Below, piece by piece: positions 47,537-58,276 of a stretch of 64,000 bases of DNA. Origin of the DNA: Prasinococcaceae sp. CCMP 1430 (Eukaryota; Prasinodermophyta; Palmophyllophyceae; Prasinococcales; Prasinococcaceae); assembly GCA_013416795.1 (NCBI GenBank), contig RQSC01000033.1, positions 284,109-348,108 of the forward strand, read 5' to 3'. Under the pieces are notes generated by a model that saw nothing but the letters and a program-made list of their open reading frames with translations, did not search any database and was not told the origin of the DNA. A program made the position numbers and the translations under genes. Position 1 is the first letter of the stretch. Each line of letters opens with the position of its first letter.

Positions 47537-48300
47537 CGCGCAGGGGCCGCGGCGCCGCACGGCCCCCGCGCCCTCGCTGCGCACCCCTGCTCTCCTCCCC
47601 GCCGCTCACCGGCCCTGCTCCCCTCCGAAAGCTCTCCAAAGGCGCCCCGCGCCTTCCCACCTCCCCTCCCCCTGACCCAACCCAAGCCCGCCCCGCGCAC
47701 ACGCCCGCGGCGCCGCCGGCGCCGTCACGCGCGCGCTCTGTGGCGCGCCGATGACGCGCGCCGCACTCGAGTTTTTTTTTTTTAAAGGATGGCGTGCACC
47801 CGCTCTATTCGATCTGACCAACCGCGCGCGCCTTCGATTTTTTTTTCGGACAGCAGCCGGGCTGGATTAGATGGGCTTTCGGACGGATTGGGATTTTTGA
47901 ATTCCGATGAATTGACTCGAGTCAGTCATCAGTTGACTTTCATCTCCGTCTCACCATCATTTCGACCAGGCAGACAGCGCAAGCGCACCAAAAACGGCGG
48001 GCGCCGCGCCCGCGTGCGCGCGTTGCGTTCGTCCGCGACGGTCCCCAACAATCTAATCGGTCCGCGTCGATTGCGAAAGCATGCGCATCGATGTCAAAAC
48101 GTCCGGAGCGCGATCCGAATTCCGTCACGCCGCCCGCGTCCCGTCGAAAACGCGGGTTGCGAAAACCCGAGCCGCCTGCGCTCCGTCAGCACGTTCCCCG
48201 TTTCGGTTTCGTGTCTCCCGGGCTGCTGCTGCGGCGGGCGCGCCACAGCACACGCGCAGGGCGAGGTGGCGAGAGGGTGGGGTGGGGAGGCGCCGCGCCG
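47537..48300. promoter_or_regulatory. Divergent promoter region, MUB/UBL3 and Pro-rich protein genes
   Basis: AT-richer island at 47765-47960 with T11-type tracts and GGATTTTTGAATTCCGATGAATTGACTC. The palindrome GACTCGAGTC lies near 47916. Long open frames across it have no family resemblance and contain abundant Arg/Ala, so they are treated as shadows. Confidence 0.45.
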
Positions 48301-50437
48301 ATGGCGCGCGCGCGCGCCGTCGCCGCGCGTCCGGCGCTGGAGGTGGCACCGGCGGCTCAAGTACCGGCAGCGCAGACTTGGGGCTGACGGAGGGCGGCGG
48401 CGGCGCGCCTGGGCGGGGAGGGAACGTGGCTCGACGCGTTCGGGGCGTTTGAGCGGCCTGCCCGCCTGCTGCTCGAAGGTGGCGGCTACAGCTATGGCTA
48501 CGGCTACGATGGCTCGTGTGCCTACGGCTACGGCGGCTCGTTCGTTCGCTACGACGGCTCGTACGAAAGCTGGTGCGACTACGGCTATGGCTACGGCTAC
48601 AGCTACGGCTACGGCTACAGCTACGGCGCAGCTACGCCGCCGCCGCCGTCAAGACTCCCACCGTCACCGCCAGCAGCCATACCAGAGCCACCGCCTTTGC
48701 TCCCGCCGCCGCCTGTGGCGACGCTGCCGGTCGCGCCGCCGCCGGCCGCGCCGCCGCCGGCCGCGCCGCCGTCCGATGTGCTCGACGGCGGCGGCAGTAA
48801 AAACGCGAAGAAGAAGAAGAAGAAACAGAAAGGGGGCGACAGCGGCGACGGCAGCGACGACGACAGCGGGGACACAAAGAAGAAAAAGAAGAAGAGCAAG
48901 GTCAAAAAGGGCGAGGGTGGTTGGGGAGGGCTGTTCCCACGTGCGCCGCCTCCAAGTCCGCCGCCGCCCGTACCACCGCCTGCACCCGCTCCGCCTGCAC
49001 CGCCACCGGCCCCCCCACCCGCCCCCGTGGCACTCATCGCCATCACGCTCGAGCTGGTACTTTCCGCGGACGTATCCGCTGCGGAGCTGGCCGCCTTGCT
49101 CAGCGACGCGGCGCTCGCCGAGCTGGCATCCGCGCTCGCCGCTGACGCCGGCGTGGACACGGCGATGGTGCGCATTGAGGTGATGCACCCAGTGGTCTTT
49201 GGGTTGCGCCTCGAGGGCGTCGCATTGCTGGACGCCCCGCGAGAGGCGGCACTCGCGGCCGTGCTTGCTACAGCGGCCGGCGTGGATCCGGGCGACGTGG
49301 CGCTGAAGGCTACGGTGGGTGCAGACGCGACCGCTACAGGAAGCGGCGGGGCCACGGGCTCGCGCCGTTCGCTGCTGCAAGTCTCTGGCGTCGGCGCCGC
49401 CTTGGATGTGTCCGTTCGCATCAACGGCCTCCCGAACGCGGATGTGGCAGCAGTAGCTGCTTCCACGATCACGACGAGCCTGAGTAGCGGCGCGATATTG
49501 AGCGCGCTCTCAGTGACCCCCGCCTTTGCTGCGGATGCTGCGACTCTGGCCTTGGCAGTGACGGAGCCCCCTCATGCGCTCGTGGTGCTCGCTGTGGTGG
49601 TGCTTGTAGAGCCCGACGCCGACGAGGCGGAACTGATCGGTGAGCTGCTCGTGGAAAGTGCGACGAGCGGCGCGGTCGCAGCCATGACGGAGGCACTCGG
49701 CGTTGTGGTGGAATCGGTGTCTGAACCTGTGGTGGAGGCCATCCGCCCATTAGACTTCGCGAAGGTGCGTGCGCGCATGCGCAATGCTCTTTGGCGTAGC
49801 ACTCCGCTGCTTCCAGCGGCTCTCGCGTGCGTCTGGGCGCTTCCGCAGTGCTGCAGCTGTGCGCCGAAGCTAACTGCTGGCAAGCCTCCGCATTGTGATG
49901 TGTGTGCAGTGGGGCTTGGACCCCCCGCCGCCGCCGAGTCCGCCCCCGCCCAGCCCGCCGCCCCCGCCTCTCACGTCCGAATCGCCGCCCCCTCCCGCAT
50001 CAAACACAAGCCCCCCGCCGCCCTCCGGCGCCAAGAGCTCCGACGGGAAGGTGGACATGATCTACGTCATCGCCGCAAGTCTCGGTGGCGTGGCACTCGC
50101 CATTGCTGCCGCGGTCGTGGCGGCCATCTGGATGCGGAAAAAGACGCTCCGACAGAATCACAATGCGCTGGAGGACATAGAGGAGAGCGAGGACGGCGGT
50201 GAGGACGGGGTGCGTGCGCGCGCGCGTTCTCAGAAGCCGCGTGCGTGGTGCCCGACTCGTGCTCGCAGGTGCTGACGCGTTCTCTGTCCGCAGGAGCAGG
50301 AAATTGGCTACTCCGCGGGGATGTCGTGGGACTACACACCCGCGGGTGGCGGCGCCGATGGCTCAGCTGGCATGGTGTTCAGCAAGCAGGACTTGGGTTT
50401 CGACCCGCCCGTTTATGATTCGGGCGGTCAGAGGTAG
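48301..50437 (+). CDS. Proline-rich type I membrane surface protein
   Basis: Unrecognised extracellular protein. Well-supported exons: one ending at 49764, then 49910-50209 and 50294-50437, phase 0. Order: a Gly-Tyr alternation (YGYGYGYSYGYGYSYG) encoded by GGCTAC repeats, Pro-rich linkers, a Lys/Asp/Ser patch (KKKKKKQKGGDSGDGSDDD), PPPSPPPPVPPPAPAPPAPP, then three related alpha/beta units (ELVLSADVSAAELAALLSDA; LEGVALLDAPREAALAAVLA; VVVLVEPDADEAELIGELLV) and RRSLLQ, a motif common in secreted green-algal proteins. After another PPPPSPPPPSPPPPP stalk comes one membrane span (VIAASLGGVALAIAAAVVAAIW) and a 75-residue acidic cytoplasmic tail ending VYDSGGQR. The 5' end is unresolved: 48301 is the nearest ATG in frame, but a stop at 48385 requires an intron (for example 48361-48420), and no signal peptide is found. 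Confidence 0.62.
48481..48635 (+). repeat. GGCTAC-rich coding repeat, Gly-Tyr
   Basis: Degenerate hexanucleotide repeats (GGCTAC, AGCTAC, GGCTAT) about 155 bp long, in frame with the downstream Pro-rich domain. Confidence 0.85.
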
Positions 50438-50615
50438 GCCCTGGCGAGGGTGTGCAGGAGCCCCACCCCACCCCACCCACCCGCGCGCATGTAGCATGCT
50501 GTACAACTAGCTTAATCGAACCTCAGAGTCCAACTCAAATATACATGGGGAAGGTTTTGGTATAGTACAAAGAGGAGCCAGGCGGCTGGGGCGATGATCT
50601 CAGAGCGCCCGCTTC
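50438..50615. other. Short convergent 3' spacer
   Basis: 178 bp between the Pro-rich protein and TFIIH p62 stops. It is AT-richer from 50500-50580 (AACTCAAATATACATGGGG), presumably both 3' UTRs. Confidence 0.45.
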
Positions 50616-52793
50616 TCAGGCGCCGTGTTTGGCTTGCTCTGCCAATCTGTCGTACCTCTCGAAGCCAGCATCCAGCATTGCGATGGCGTGCTGGTATGCC
50701 GCGGCGACGTTCGGGCGGTGATCGACGGGCGCGCTGCGACGCTCTTCCATGATGGCATCGGAGAGCTCACGCATCTGCGAGGGTCGTGGGACGGGTCGCA
50801 GGCGTTAGCGTGCCGCGCTCGCTTTGCATGCGCTCGCGCTCGCGTATCGCTGCACGCTCGCGCACCTTGGCCTCGAGTTTGTCACCGCGCGACTTGGCAA
50901 GCCCCTTGGGAGCGGCGTCCGAGCCGAACACGCCCCAGAAGTGCTTCAGAACCTCTTTGACCAGCTGGATCTTCGCAGCCACGTGCGATCGGAGCTCAGG
51001 AGGGAGCTTGTCGAGCGGAGACACTCGCGCACTCTCCTCCCCGGCAATCTGCTTCGACACCGTCGTGAGGATCTGGAGCGCTGCCTGCGGGTCCTCGAGC
51101 GGCGGCGCGTCCGGCGCGCGGGTCGTCACGTGCTGCAGCGAATCGCGCATTTCAGCGAGGGTGTCGCCTGCGGTGGTGTGGCAGTCGCGCGCTCGTGTCA
51201 GATACGCGTTCGTGGGCCGCAAACGTGCGCGAGGGTGAGCAAGGGCGCCCCTGACCACTCACATGCCCGCATGTGTGCACCGCGCCCGCCCGCACCGTTG
51301 AGGGCTGGCCCACCCTTCGCCGCGCGCTCCACCGCAGCAGGACGCCCAGATGCAACCTCCGAGGCGCCAACCTGATGAAGCTTGCGTTTCTTGAAAGGGT
51401 TTGCGAACTTGAGCTCGTCAACGATGGGCTCTGGCTTGTCCACAAGGTCGCTGATGACCACGTCGGCGGCCGATTGCACGAGGGGATCGCCGCGCTCGCG
51501 CGCCTCGAGCGCGTGCTTATGTGTGGCCCCGACACTGACGCCTCTGTGAGCCGCACCGTTCTCGTCGCTTTCGATGGCGCGTGCGATGGCCGCCGTATCG
51601 GCGTTGTCCGCAAGGCCGTCAAGCGCCGCCTCGTGGCCGCGCATGACCACGTCGCCATGGCGGTTGATCTGGGACGCCATGCCGCCCGTCGCGCCCGCCG
51701 CCGCGTCGGTGGCCTCGGCAGGCCTCGTCGCGGCGGTTAAGGCTGCAGATGGCTCCAGCAGGCCGCCCCGTGCGGTGCCAAAGGCGGCGGGTAGCTCTTC
51801 GGCCGCGTCCGCCGCCATGTTGAGCGCCGCATTGGTGTCCTCTAGGCGCTGCATCGCCCGCGTACGCTCGAGGTCTCTCTGCTCATCGCTGACGGCGAAG
51901 AGCGCCACATCCGCCTCAGGATCGGTCGGGTCGTCGGTCGGTCCCGCCGCGCGCGCAGCTTCGGCGGCAGCGGCAGCGGCGGTGCCGCCGGTGCGCGCTG
52001 CGCGTTTGGCAAAGTACTCTGCCCTGCAGAACTTCTCCCAGAAGTCCTTCTCGGACATCTTGGCTGGCACGACAGCAACGAACGCCTTGCGTACCGCCGG
52101 CCGCTCGCGGAAGATCTGAGCTTTGACGTCCTTGGTCAGGCGGTAGCGGACGCGGCCGCCGTGCTGGCCTGTGGAGCCACCTTCGATGGTCCCGAACGCG
52201 TCGCGCGCGAGCATCGCCGAAGCGCTGCCTCGCAGCTGCCGCTCCGCCGCGCCGCCCGCTCGCGCTGCCTCGGCCTCGAGCACAGCCTGCCGGCCAGACG
52301 CCGCCCAAAAGGCCTCGTCGGAGACCAGCCCACCCTGCACGAGCTCCGTGTGCAGTCGTCGCAGATGCGCGTCGCGCAGGAGCACGGCTTTGCGCAGCGC
52401 GAGCTCGGCCTGCGTTGCGACGCGCGCCCGTGCCTTCTTGGGCTTGCCGCTGGGCTGCGGCGGCGCCTCGCCCTGCTCCGCGCGCCGGTACGCCAGGAGC
52501 GCGTTGACGGCCTCCGCCGCCGCGTCGCGGCCACCCAGGCCGTCAAATGCGAGGACAAGTCCGGCTGCGCCGCTCCCCTCGAGCGCCTCCACCTTCATCA
52601 GCGGCTTGTCGCCCTTGAGCAGGCAGCGCGAGAGGGCCGCGAGCGGCACCACGCGAGCGGCGCTTCCATCGGCGGGCGCGAACTCGACGCCCGCGCTGGC
52701 AGACAGCCGCAGCTCGCCGGGAACTGGCGGCTTTGCCTTGAGCGCAGCCCGCACGACCATCGGCGCGGGCGCCGCCGCCGCCCCGCCGCCCAT
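50616..52793 (-). CDS. GTF2H1: TFIIH core subunit p62/TFB1 (GTF2H1)
   Basis: Subunit of general transcription and repair factor TFIIH. Three exons on the minus strand (52793-51263, 51167-50866, 50774-50616) produce 663 aa. The N-terminal PH-like domain runs over about residues 12-105 (GELRLSASAGVEFAPADG … MKVEALEGSGAAGLVLAF). The first BSD region has RKAVLLRDAHLRRLHTELVQ and GGLVSDEAFWAAS; the second has QIFRERPAVRKAFVAVVPAK, MSEKDFWEKFCRAEYFAKR. RYRLTKDVKAQIF lies between them, as in human p62. The C-terminal helical part (ELRSHVAAKIQLVKEVLKHF, WGVFGSD) is completed by the last exon (MRELSDAIMEERRSAPVDHR … MLDAGFERYDRLAEQAK). The final 91-bp intron has a CTAAC branch-point-like motif 33 nt before its AG. 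The second junction was chosen for its GTGAGT donor. Confidence 0.9.
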
Positions 52794-53494
52794 AGCGCTG
52801 CGCCCGCGCCGCCCTACGCACGCACGCCTCCTGTCGCCTTGCCACCGCCCCCACGGGCTTGGGCGGGAGGCACCCGCCGACAGGCGCGCGCGTGCGCGCG
52901 CGCCCGGGGCGCGTGTGTCGAGGCAAGAAGCTCGTGGGGGAGGGGGTATAGAGGGAAGGGGGGAAACGGGCCGGGGGGGTGGGGTGGGTAAAGCTCCGGC
53001 CCGGCGCCCCCGCGCCGCGCCGCCCGCGTGCGCGCACTGTGGCGACCGCCGCCGCGTGCACGCGAATGCGTTTTGATGTGCCGCAAGGTCGGCTCCAACG
53101 TTGCACGAGTGCAATGCTGTGCAGGCATGGCAAGTAGGTTTTCTGACCCTAAAAATTGTGACCCTAAACATGACCCTAAACCTATCCGCAACGGGTGCGC
53201 TCTGTCGCGCCACGTCATCGTCGCACGCAGGCGCACCCAACGCAGGCGCGGCGCGCCGGTGCCACTCGCGTGTGCGTCTACCCCCCACCCCTCCTCCGGC
53301 AGCGGTTCGAGAGTAACGATAGCGATGTCCTCCTCATGGCCGGGGCGTCGGGTGGCGCAGGTTGGTGCAATGCACGCAGGAATCGGCCAAACACAGGCGC
53401 TTGGTCAACCGCGGGGGGCTGTTCATCCGCTGCGCAGCCCGGCATCCACGGCAACACGCTCCAGTGCCATGGGTAGGCGTGCGTGGGCCGACCA
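52794..53494. promoter_or_regulatory. Divergent promoter region, TFIIH p62 and SfsA-like genes
   Basis: Three ACCCTAAA units (53146-53181) sit in an AT-richer patch about 350 bp from each start codon. GGGGG/CCCCC-rich sequence at 52935-53010. No gene. Confidence 0.55.
53146..53181. promoter_or_regulatory. Triple telo-box-like cluster ACCCTAAA x3
   Basis: Three ACCCTAAA copies starting at 53146, 53161 and 53173, preceded by TG each time (TGACCCTAAA), so the spacing is 15 and 12 bp: dispersed units, not a telomere array. Confidence 0.5.
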
Positions 53495-54775
53495 ATGCGC
53501 ACCGGCGTTGGAACAGGCAGCGGCAATTGGCACGCAAGGGTGGGCAGCCACGCCTGTTCATTGCACACGAGTTGCGCCGCTGCCGCACGGCGCGCTGCCA
53601 GCGGCGCAGCTGGCGGCGTGGCGAAGCCCGACGGCCACAGCGGGAACGCGGAGAAAGGCAAGGCCAAGGCCAAGGCCAAGGCCAAGGCGAAGGCAAAGGG
53701 TAAGGGCGAGTCGAAGGCTACCCGGGAGGCCTTGGCACCGCGTGCGCGCAAACAGCTGCTCTCGCTCGGGCCGCTCGAGGAGGGCGTGCTGGTGTGCCGC
53801 CCGAGCGCGCGCAATCGCTCGCCGTACGTGGCGGACGTGCGCCTGACCAGTGGCGAGCACGCGGGTCGCACGGCGGTGGTGCACGCGCCAAGCCTCGACA
53901 TGGGCGGAAAGTTTCTGCCAGGGACGCGCGTGCTCTGTCGGCGGCAGCCTGGCGTCACCCCTGACACCTTGGGCAAGCACGGCACGCCTAAGTGCGAGCT
54001 CATCACGCAGTTGATGTGGTTGGACGGAGGGGACGAGGACGAGGGCAGCAAGGGCGTGTGGATCGGCGCCCACCCTGCGCTTGGAGAGAAACTCGCCGCG
54101 GCGCTGCTGGCGTCAGGCGCGTTCAACGAAAGACTACGTGCGCCTGTAGCGGAGGGAGGAATCTCGTCCCAGGTTATGCGGCCGGCAACGTTGCCGGGCG
54201 CGGCCGATGGCGAGCGCTTCCGGCCTGACTTCGAGCTACAGCACGTCGGCGGCGGCCCCACGACCATCATGGAAGTGAAGCACGTAGTAGATAGCGACTA
54301 CGGCGAAGAGGCGGCCGAAAGGCGGGCGGTGCTGCAGGCGCCGCACCCTGTCTATGTCGGTGATGCAGCGCGCCGCGCGGGGATCTTTCCGTGGGGCAAG
54401 CTCATGCAGAAGGGTCCTGACGGCGAAGGCGTGGTCAGCGCACGGGCGATCAAGCACTTGCGAGAGGCCACCGCCGCGGCGCAGCGCGGCGAGTCCGCCG
54501 CTGTGGCGTTCATAGTCGGGCGCGGGGACGCTGTGGCCTTCCGGGCCAACGGTGCCGCTTGCCCCAGCTTCGCGCGGTACCTGGCGGATGCCGAGGAGGC
54601 CGGGGTCAGAGTGCTCGCGCACGGCGTCACCTGGGGTGAGGGCGACGAGGTAGGCGTCGCGTTTGACAGCGGGCCGCTGGAGGTCGCGCCGCCGCTTGAG
54701 GGCGGTGCCGTGCGAAAGGTCGCCACCCCCAAGAACACACCGTCAAAACCCAGAAAGCCCCGCGGCGAGGCGTAA
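53495..54775 (+). CDS. SfsA-family protein with N-terminal extension
   Basis: Homologue of bacterial SfsA (sugar fermentation stimulation protein A, a DNA-binding protein of uncertain biochemical role). Intronless, 426 aa; bacterial SfsA is about 230. The ~110-residue extension has an organelle-targeting-like start (RTGVGTGSGNWHARVGSHAC) and a Lys-Ala array (GKAKAKAKAKAKAKGKG) from a GCCAAG repeat. The core follows SfsA order: GVLVCRPSARNRSPYVADV, AVVHAPSLDMGGKF, GVWIGAHPALGEKL, then RPDFELQHV (D245) and TIMEVKHV (E260, K262), a spacing like the PD-(D/E)xK nuclease core, and RAIKHLREATAAAQRGESAA, AFIVGRGDAVAF. Cyanobacteria and plants also have SfsA, so a plastid origin is possible. Divergent from TFIIH p62 and 55 bp from the convergent kinesin stop, with a TGTAA 45 nt after its own stop. 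Confidence 0.85.
   Translation: MRTGVGTGSGNWHARVGSHACSLHTSCAAAARRAASGAAGGVAKPDGHSGNAEKGKAKAKAKAKAKAKGKGESKATREALAPRARKQLLSLGPLEEGVLVCRPSARNRSPYVADVRLTSGEHAGRTAVVHAPSLDMGGKFLPGTRVLCRRQPGVTPDTLGKHGTPKCELITQLMWLDGGDEDEGSKGVWIGAHPALGEKLAAALLASGAFNERLRAPVAEGGISSQVMRPATLPGAADGERFRPDFELQHVGGGPTTIMEVKHVVDSDYGEEAAERRAVLQAPHPVYVGDAARRAGIFPWGKLMQKGPDGEGVVSARAIKHLREATAAAQRGESAAVAFIVGRGDAVAFRANGAACPSFARYLADAEEAGVRVLAHGVTWGEGDEVGVAFDSGPLEVAPPLEGGAVRKVATPKNTPSKPRKPRGEA
53655..53706 (+). repeat. GCCAAG hexanucleotide coding repeat, Lys-Ala
   Basis: About eight tandem AAGGCC/AAGGCG/AAGGCA hexamers in the SfsA-like gene giving (KA)n then KGKG. Confidence 0.9.
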
Positions 54776-54830
54776 GCGGCGCGGCGATCTCCTTTCACAA
54801 CATGCTCACTCCGAGCACGCTGTAAGTTAA

Positions 54831-57800
54831 TTACGAGCCCCTCGCCGTCGTGGTCACGGGCGCCTGCCGTCGCTGAAGCTTTGCGATGAGCCTGTCCTTG
54901 GCATCGATCGCCACCTTCAGGTCGTGCGCGCGTCGTCGCTGCGCTTCCATTCCCGCGCGGTAGCGCTGGGCGTCCGCGTTTGCCTTGACAAGCGCGGCGT
55001 CTGCTCGCTGCTCCTCGTCCACCAGCAGGTCCACCTCGCCCTCGAGCGAAGGCTGCCTCGCGTCTGACCCCGACGCGTCTGAGCGCGAAGCGACAGCTGA
55101 CCCGGGCCGCGAGGGACGCCCTGCCGGGCGACTTGCGGAGGCGTGAATGTGCGCCGAATGCGGCCGCGAAGAGAAGCGCGTTTGCGTCGACCCTGGCGCC
55201 CTGCCGACCACAGGCACGGCTGCTACCGCTGCCTCGAGCATGCTACCGAGCTCGCGCGTCTTCACATCCATATCCGCAGCTTTGCCCGAACGCACCGCCT
55301 TGGCTGCCACGCGCAATACACCACTGATGCCAGGACCGCCACTCGCGGACGTTGGCATGACCCCCACAGCCTCGAGCGCGTCGCAGCCTTCAGCCAGAGC
55401 CCCAAGTAGCCGCGCGGACGCCGCCACAACCTCTGTAGCATCCGCCGCCTGCCTGCGCGCCCCTTTGGCCTCGCGCCTCGCGGAAGCCGTAGCGCCCTCT
55501 GCGAGCTCAGCAGCCCCCTCCGCCTCGAGCCTTGCTTTCTGCGCCTCTACAAGCGCGCGTTCCTTCTCGTCGACGAAGTACTGCGCCTGAGCCTTCGCAT
55601 TGGCGAGTGAGGTGCGCTTGGCTTCCTCGGCGGCACGGAGCTTTGCACTCCACTCCTCGGCCGTAGCCTGCGCGGCGGCCGCTGCAGCTGCCGCGGTCTC
55701 GCCGTTGGCCGCCAGCGCCGAGCTGACAGCATCGGGCACGCTGCGAAGCACTGAGCTCACCTGTGTCGTCAGCTCTGTCACTCTTTGACGTAGCCCCTTC
55801 GCTTCGGCCTCGGCGGTCGACTGCGCGCTAGCGGCCGCCTCGCGCGCTTTCGCGAGCTCTTCGGCCGCCTCCTCGCGCTCCGCTGCTAACGCCGCAGCCC
55901 CTGCGCGCGCTTCCTCCTCATGCTGCCGCTCGGCCTCGGTGCACTTTTCCAGCGCCTCTCGCAACGCGTCGCGCAGCGCTTGCTCCTCGGCCGTCGACAT
56001 GCCGCGTGCGCTGCCGCCAACATCACTCCGGACGCCTCCGCCCGCTCGCTTCTCCGGCGCGAGCCTGCGCGCGGCACTGAGTAGTGGGTGTGCACCCGTG
56101 TGCGTGTGATCATCGCTGGTGTTTGTGGCCGCGGCAGCAGCGACCGTCTCCAGCAGCCTCGTCTCCATTCTTCTTGACGGGGGCGGCTGCTTCGCCGCCG
56201 AGGGCAGGTAGGCAGCGGGCACCGCCTCGAGTATCCTTTCGTAATGCGCGTGCAGGGCGTCGATGTCCTGGCCCGCCGCGACGAGCGCCGATGTGAGCTG
56301 CTCAACCTCCATCTGCAGCTCAGATATGGCCGCCACTTGCCCCTTGGCGTTCGAGCTGGCGTCCTCCTCGTCGAGCGACACGTAATTAATGACCGGGGCG
56401 TTTTGCACGCCCATGCAACGACTTGCGAACTGCAGCGTATTGAGCGACTCCTCGTGGTTGTCGTCCGAGGGGTTGAGGGCCGCGAGCAGAACCGTGATGG
56501 AGTTGCGACCAAGCGCGTTCTTGAGGATGCGCGTCAATTTGCTGTCGCGGTATGGAATGTGATCTTCGATGTGCCTGGCTTGCGCCGCCTGCTCCGTGCC
56601 ACGGATGCTCGCAGCTGCGCGCGCCTCAGTGAGCTTGAGGACCACCTTGCCAAGGTGCGTCAGACTGGTGTTGATGTATTGCGCCTCCAGGCGACGCTGA
56701 CCCGCGCTCTCGGATTTCTTCAGGCGCTCCGAGCCGGCCAGGTCCACCAAATTGAGCTGGCCACTGGTGGCCTCGCGACTGCTGCCGCTAGAGCGCTGCT
56801 GCACAACGGTAAGCCTGAAAACTGTGTGCGAGCGCGACGAGACGTCGTTGATGGTGGTGGAATGCGTCTGCCTCAGCGCGAGCCCCGCGTTTATCATCGC
56901 CATGACTTCCTTGGCAGAATCCACCTCGATGACCGTCAGATCACGCACGACAACGTTTCCGGAGCTGTCTTCCAGTAGTGGCAGGTCCTGGGAGGCATAG
57001 TGACTGTCTCCGTTGGCAATTGACAGTCGCGGGTCCCTCGCGCTGGACGGGCGCGTGTGCGTCACTTCATAGGCGCGCGCGGTGGGCTTAGCGCTTGATG
57101 GGCGGTGGGCGAAGGCAGACCGCGCCTGACTGCCGCGTAGTGGTCTACTGCCATCGGTACCGACCAAGTCCCCCGCCGCCATCTTCATGCTGCGGTATGC
57201 GCGGCCGAGGTCGCGAGTGCGGTCCAGGTAGATCTCTAGAAACGACGCGAGAAGCGTGATGCGAACGCCCTCGGCGCGGCGCTGCTCGGCCGCGGCGAAG
57301 ACCTCCTCGACGACGCGTGGGGTGAGCCCACGCCTCTCCCAGTCCCCGCTCTCGTGGCCGAACCTGCGCGAATGCGCGCAGTAGTCGGTGTGGATGTGCG
57401 GATCACGCGGGTCAGTCAGCGGCGTGGGGATGATGCCATCGCATACTGGGCATACCAAATCGCGTACATGCGCAAACGCCAAGACGCTGCAGTGCCACAC
57501 ACACGCATGGCGCGACGTACATGCTGTACGTCTTGCCGCTGCCCGTCTGGCCGTATGCGAAAACGCACGAGTTATAGCCAGCCATCGTGTGGTCGACCAT
57601 CGGCCGGCAAATAGTCTCGTGCGCCTCCTCCTGCGCAGCTGCAGCGTCTGCACCGCCGCCGCTGCCCCCGAGCACGCCATCAAAAACGAACTCCGACGTG
57701 CGTCCGCGCGCCTCGATGCCAAAGCCGCCGCTCGGGTCTTCGAGCCTGAGATAGCGCCCCTCGGCGTGGCAGCAGCCGACGTCAGCGCCCGCGCCCGCTC

Positions 57801-57912
57801 CTGCCGCATCGTCATCGGCGGGCACGGTAGCAGCAGCCTGCGGCCGCAGACGCACGAAAACCTTGAGCCGACCCTTGCCGCCCTCATCTATCGTGTCGTT
57901 GTGGTCGTCCAT
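54831..57912 (-). CDS. Kinesin with N-terminal motor and long coiled-coil tail
   Basis: Microtubule motor of 974 aa; exons 57912-57521 and 57363-54831 on the minus strand, phase 2. The motor starts KGRLKVFVRLRPQ, with P-loop GYNSCVFAYGQTGSGKTYSM (GQTGSGKT at about 121-128). The intron falls inside the Met codon after the P-loop and splicing gives M|FGHESGDWERRGLTPRVV, the expected alpha-helix 2. Switch I is NDVSSRSHTVF and switch II LVDLAGSERLKKS; HIPYRDSKLTRILKNALGRN and TLQFASRCMGV close the motor at about residue 430. An insertion of roughly 60 residues (GDLVGTDGSRPLRGSQARSA … RLSIANGDSHYASQD) lies in the motor after EIYLD…RDL. The tail is Ala/Glu coiled coil with Ser/Arg-rich patches. Family assignment within kinesins not made. 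Start at the ATG directly before the motor; an in-frame ATG at 58035 is possible. Confidence 0.92.
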
Positions 57913-57947
57913 GGCGGCCGGCGCCGCGGGGCGCTCGTCCCACGCCG

Positions 57948-57991
57948 AATCGGCGCCCGGCCGGCGCCCAATCGGCGCCCGGCCGGCGCCC
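57948..57991. repeat. 22-bp perfect tandem duplication
   Basis: AATCGGCGCCCGGCCGGCGC plus CC, twice in a row, just 5' of the kinesin start and within the longer alternative open frame. Confidence 0.92.
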
Positions 57992-58267
57992 GAGAACCAG
58001 TCGATGGTGCAGCAATTCACCAGGCTCGGGAACATGCGCAGGCGCCGCGCTCTTGAATGCGAGCCCCACGCACTCAGCGTCTACCGCCCACGCTGTGCCG
58101 CAAGGTTCCCCCCTCCTCCCCCCGCCCCGCCCCTGCCCCGCCCCACCTCCACACCCTCCCACCACCAGCGCCGCTGTTGACTGCACGCGCGCCCTCGCCT
58201 GCGGCGATGCTCGGGGAACCAAACGGGAAACGCAGCCTGGGTGAGCAACACATTATGGGTTTCGACA

Positions 58268-58276
58268 TAGGGTTTA
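58268..58276. promoter_or_regulatory. Telo-box-like motif TAGGGTTTA
   Basis: TAGGGTTTA in the AT-richer centre of the kinesin/coiled-coil divergent spacer; ATGGGTTT lies 12 bp before it. Confidence 0.4.

Noticed and set aside
47789-49183. 464-residue plus frame through the GGCTAC repeats
   Set aside because: A different frame of the same exon (Ala-Thr alternation, then Arg/Ser-rich); the frame giving Gly-Tyr, Pro stalks and a membrane span is clearly the real one.
53300-53330. Possible tRNA B-box (GCGGTTCGAGAGT)
   Set aside because: No matching A-box or acceptor stem could be drawn; no other tRNA candidates found in the spacers.
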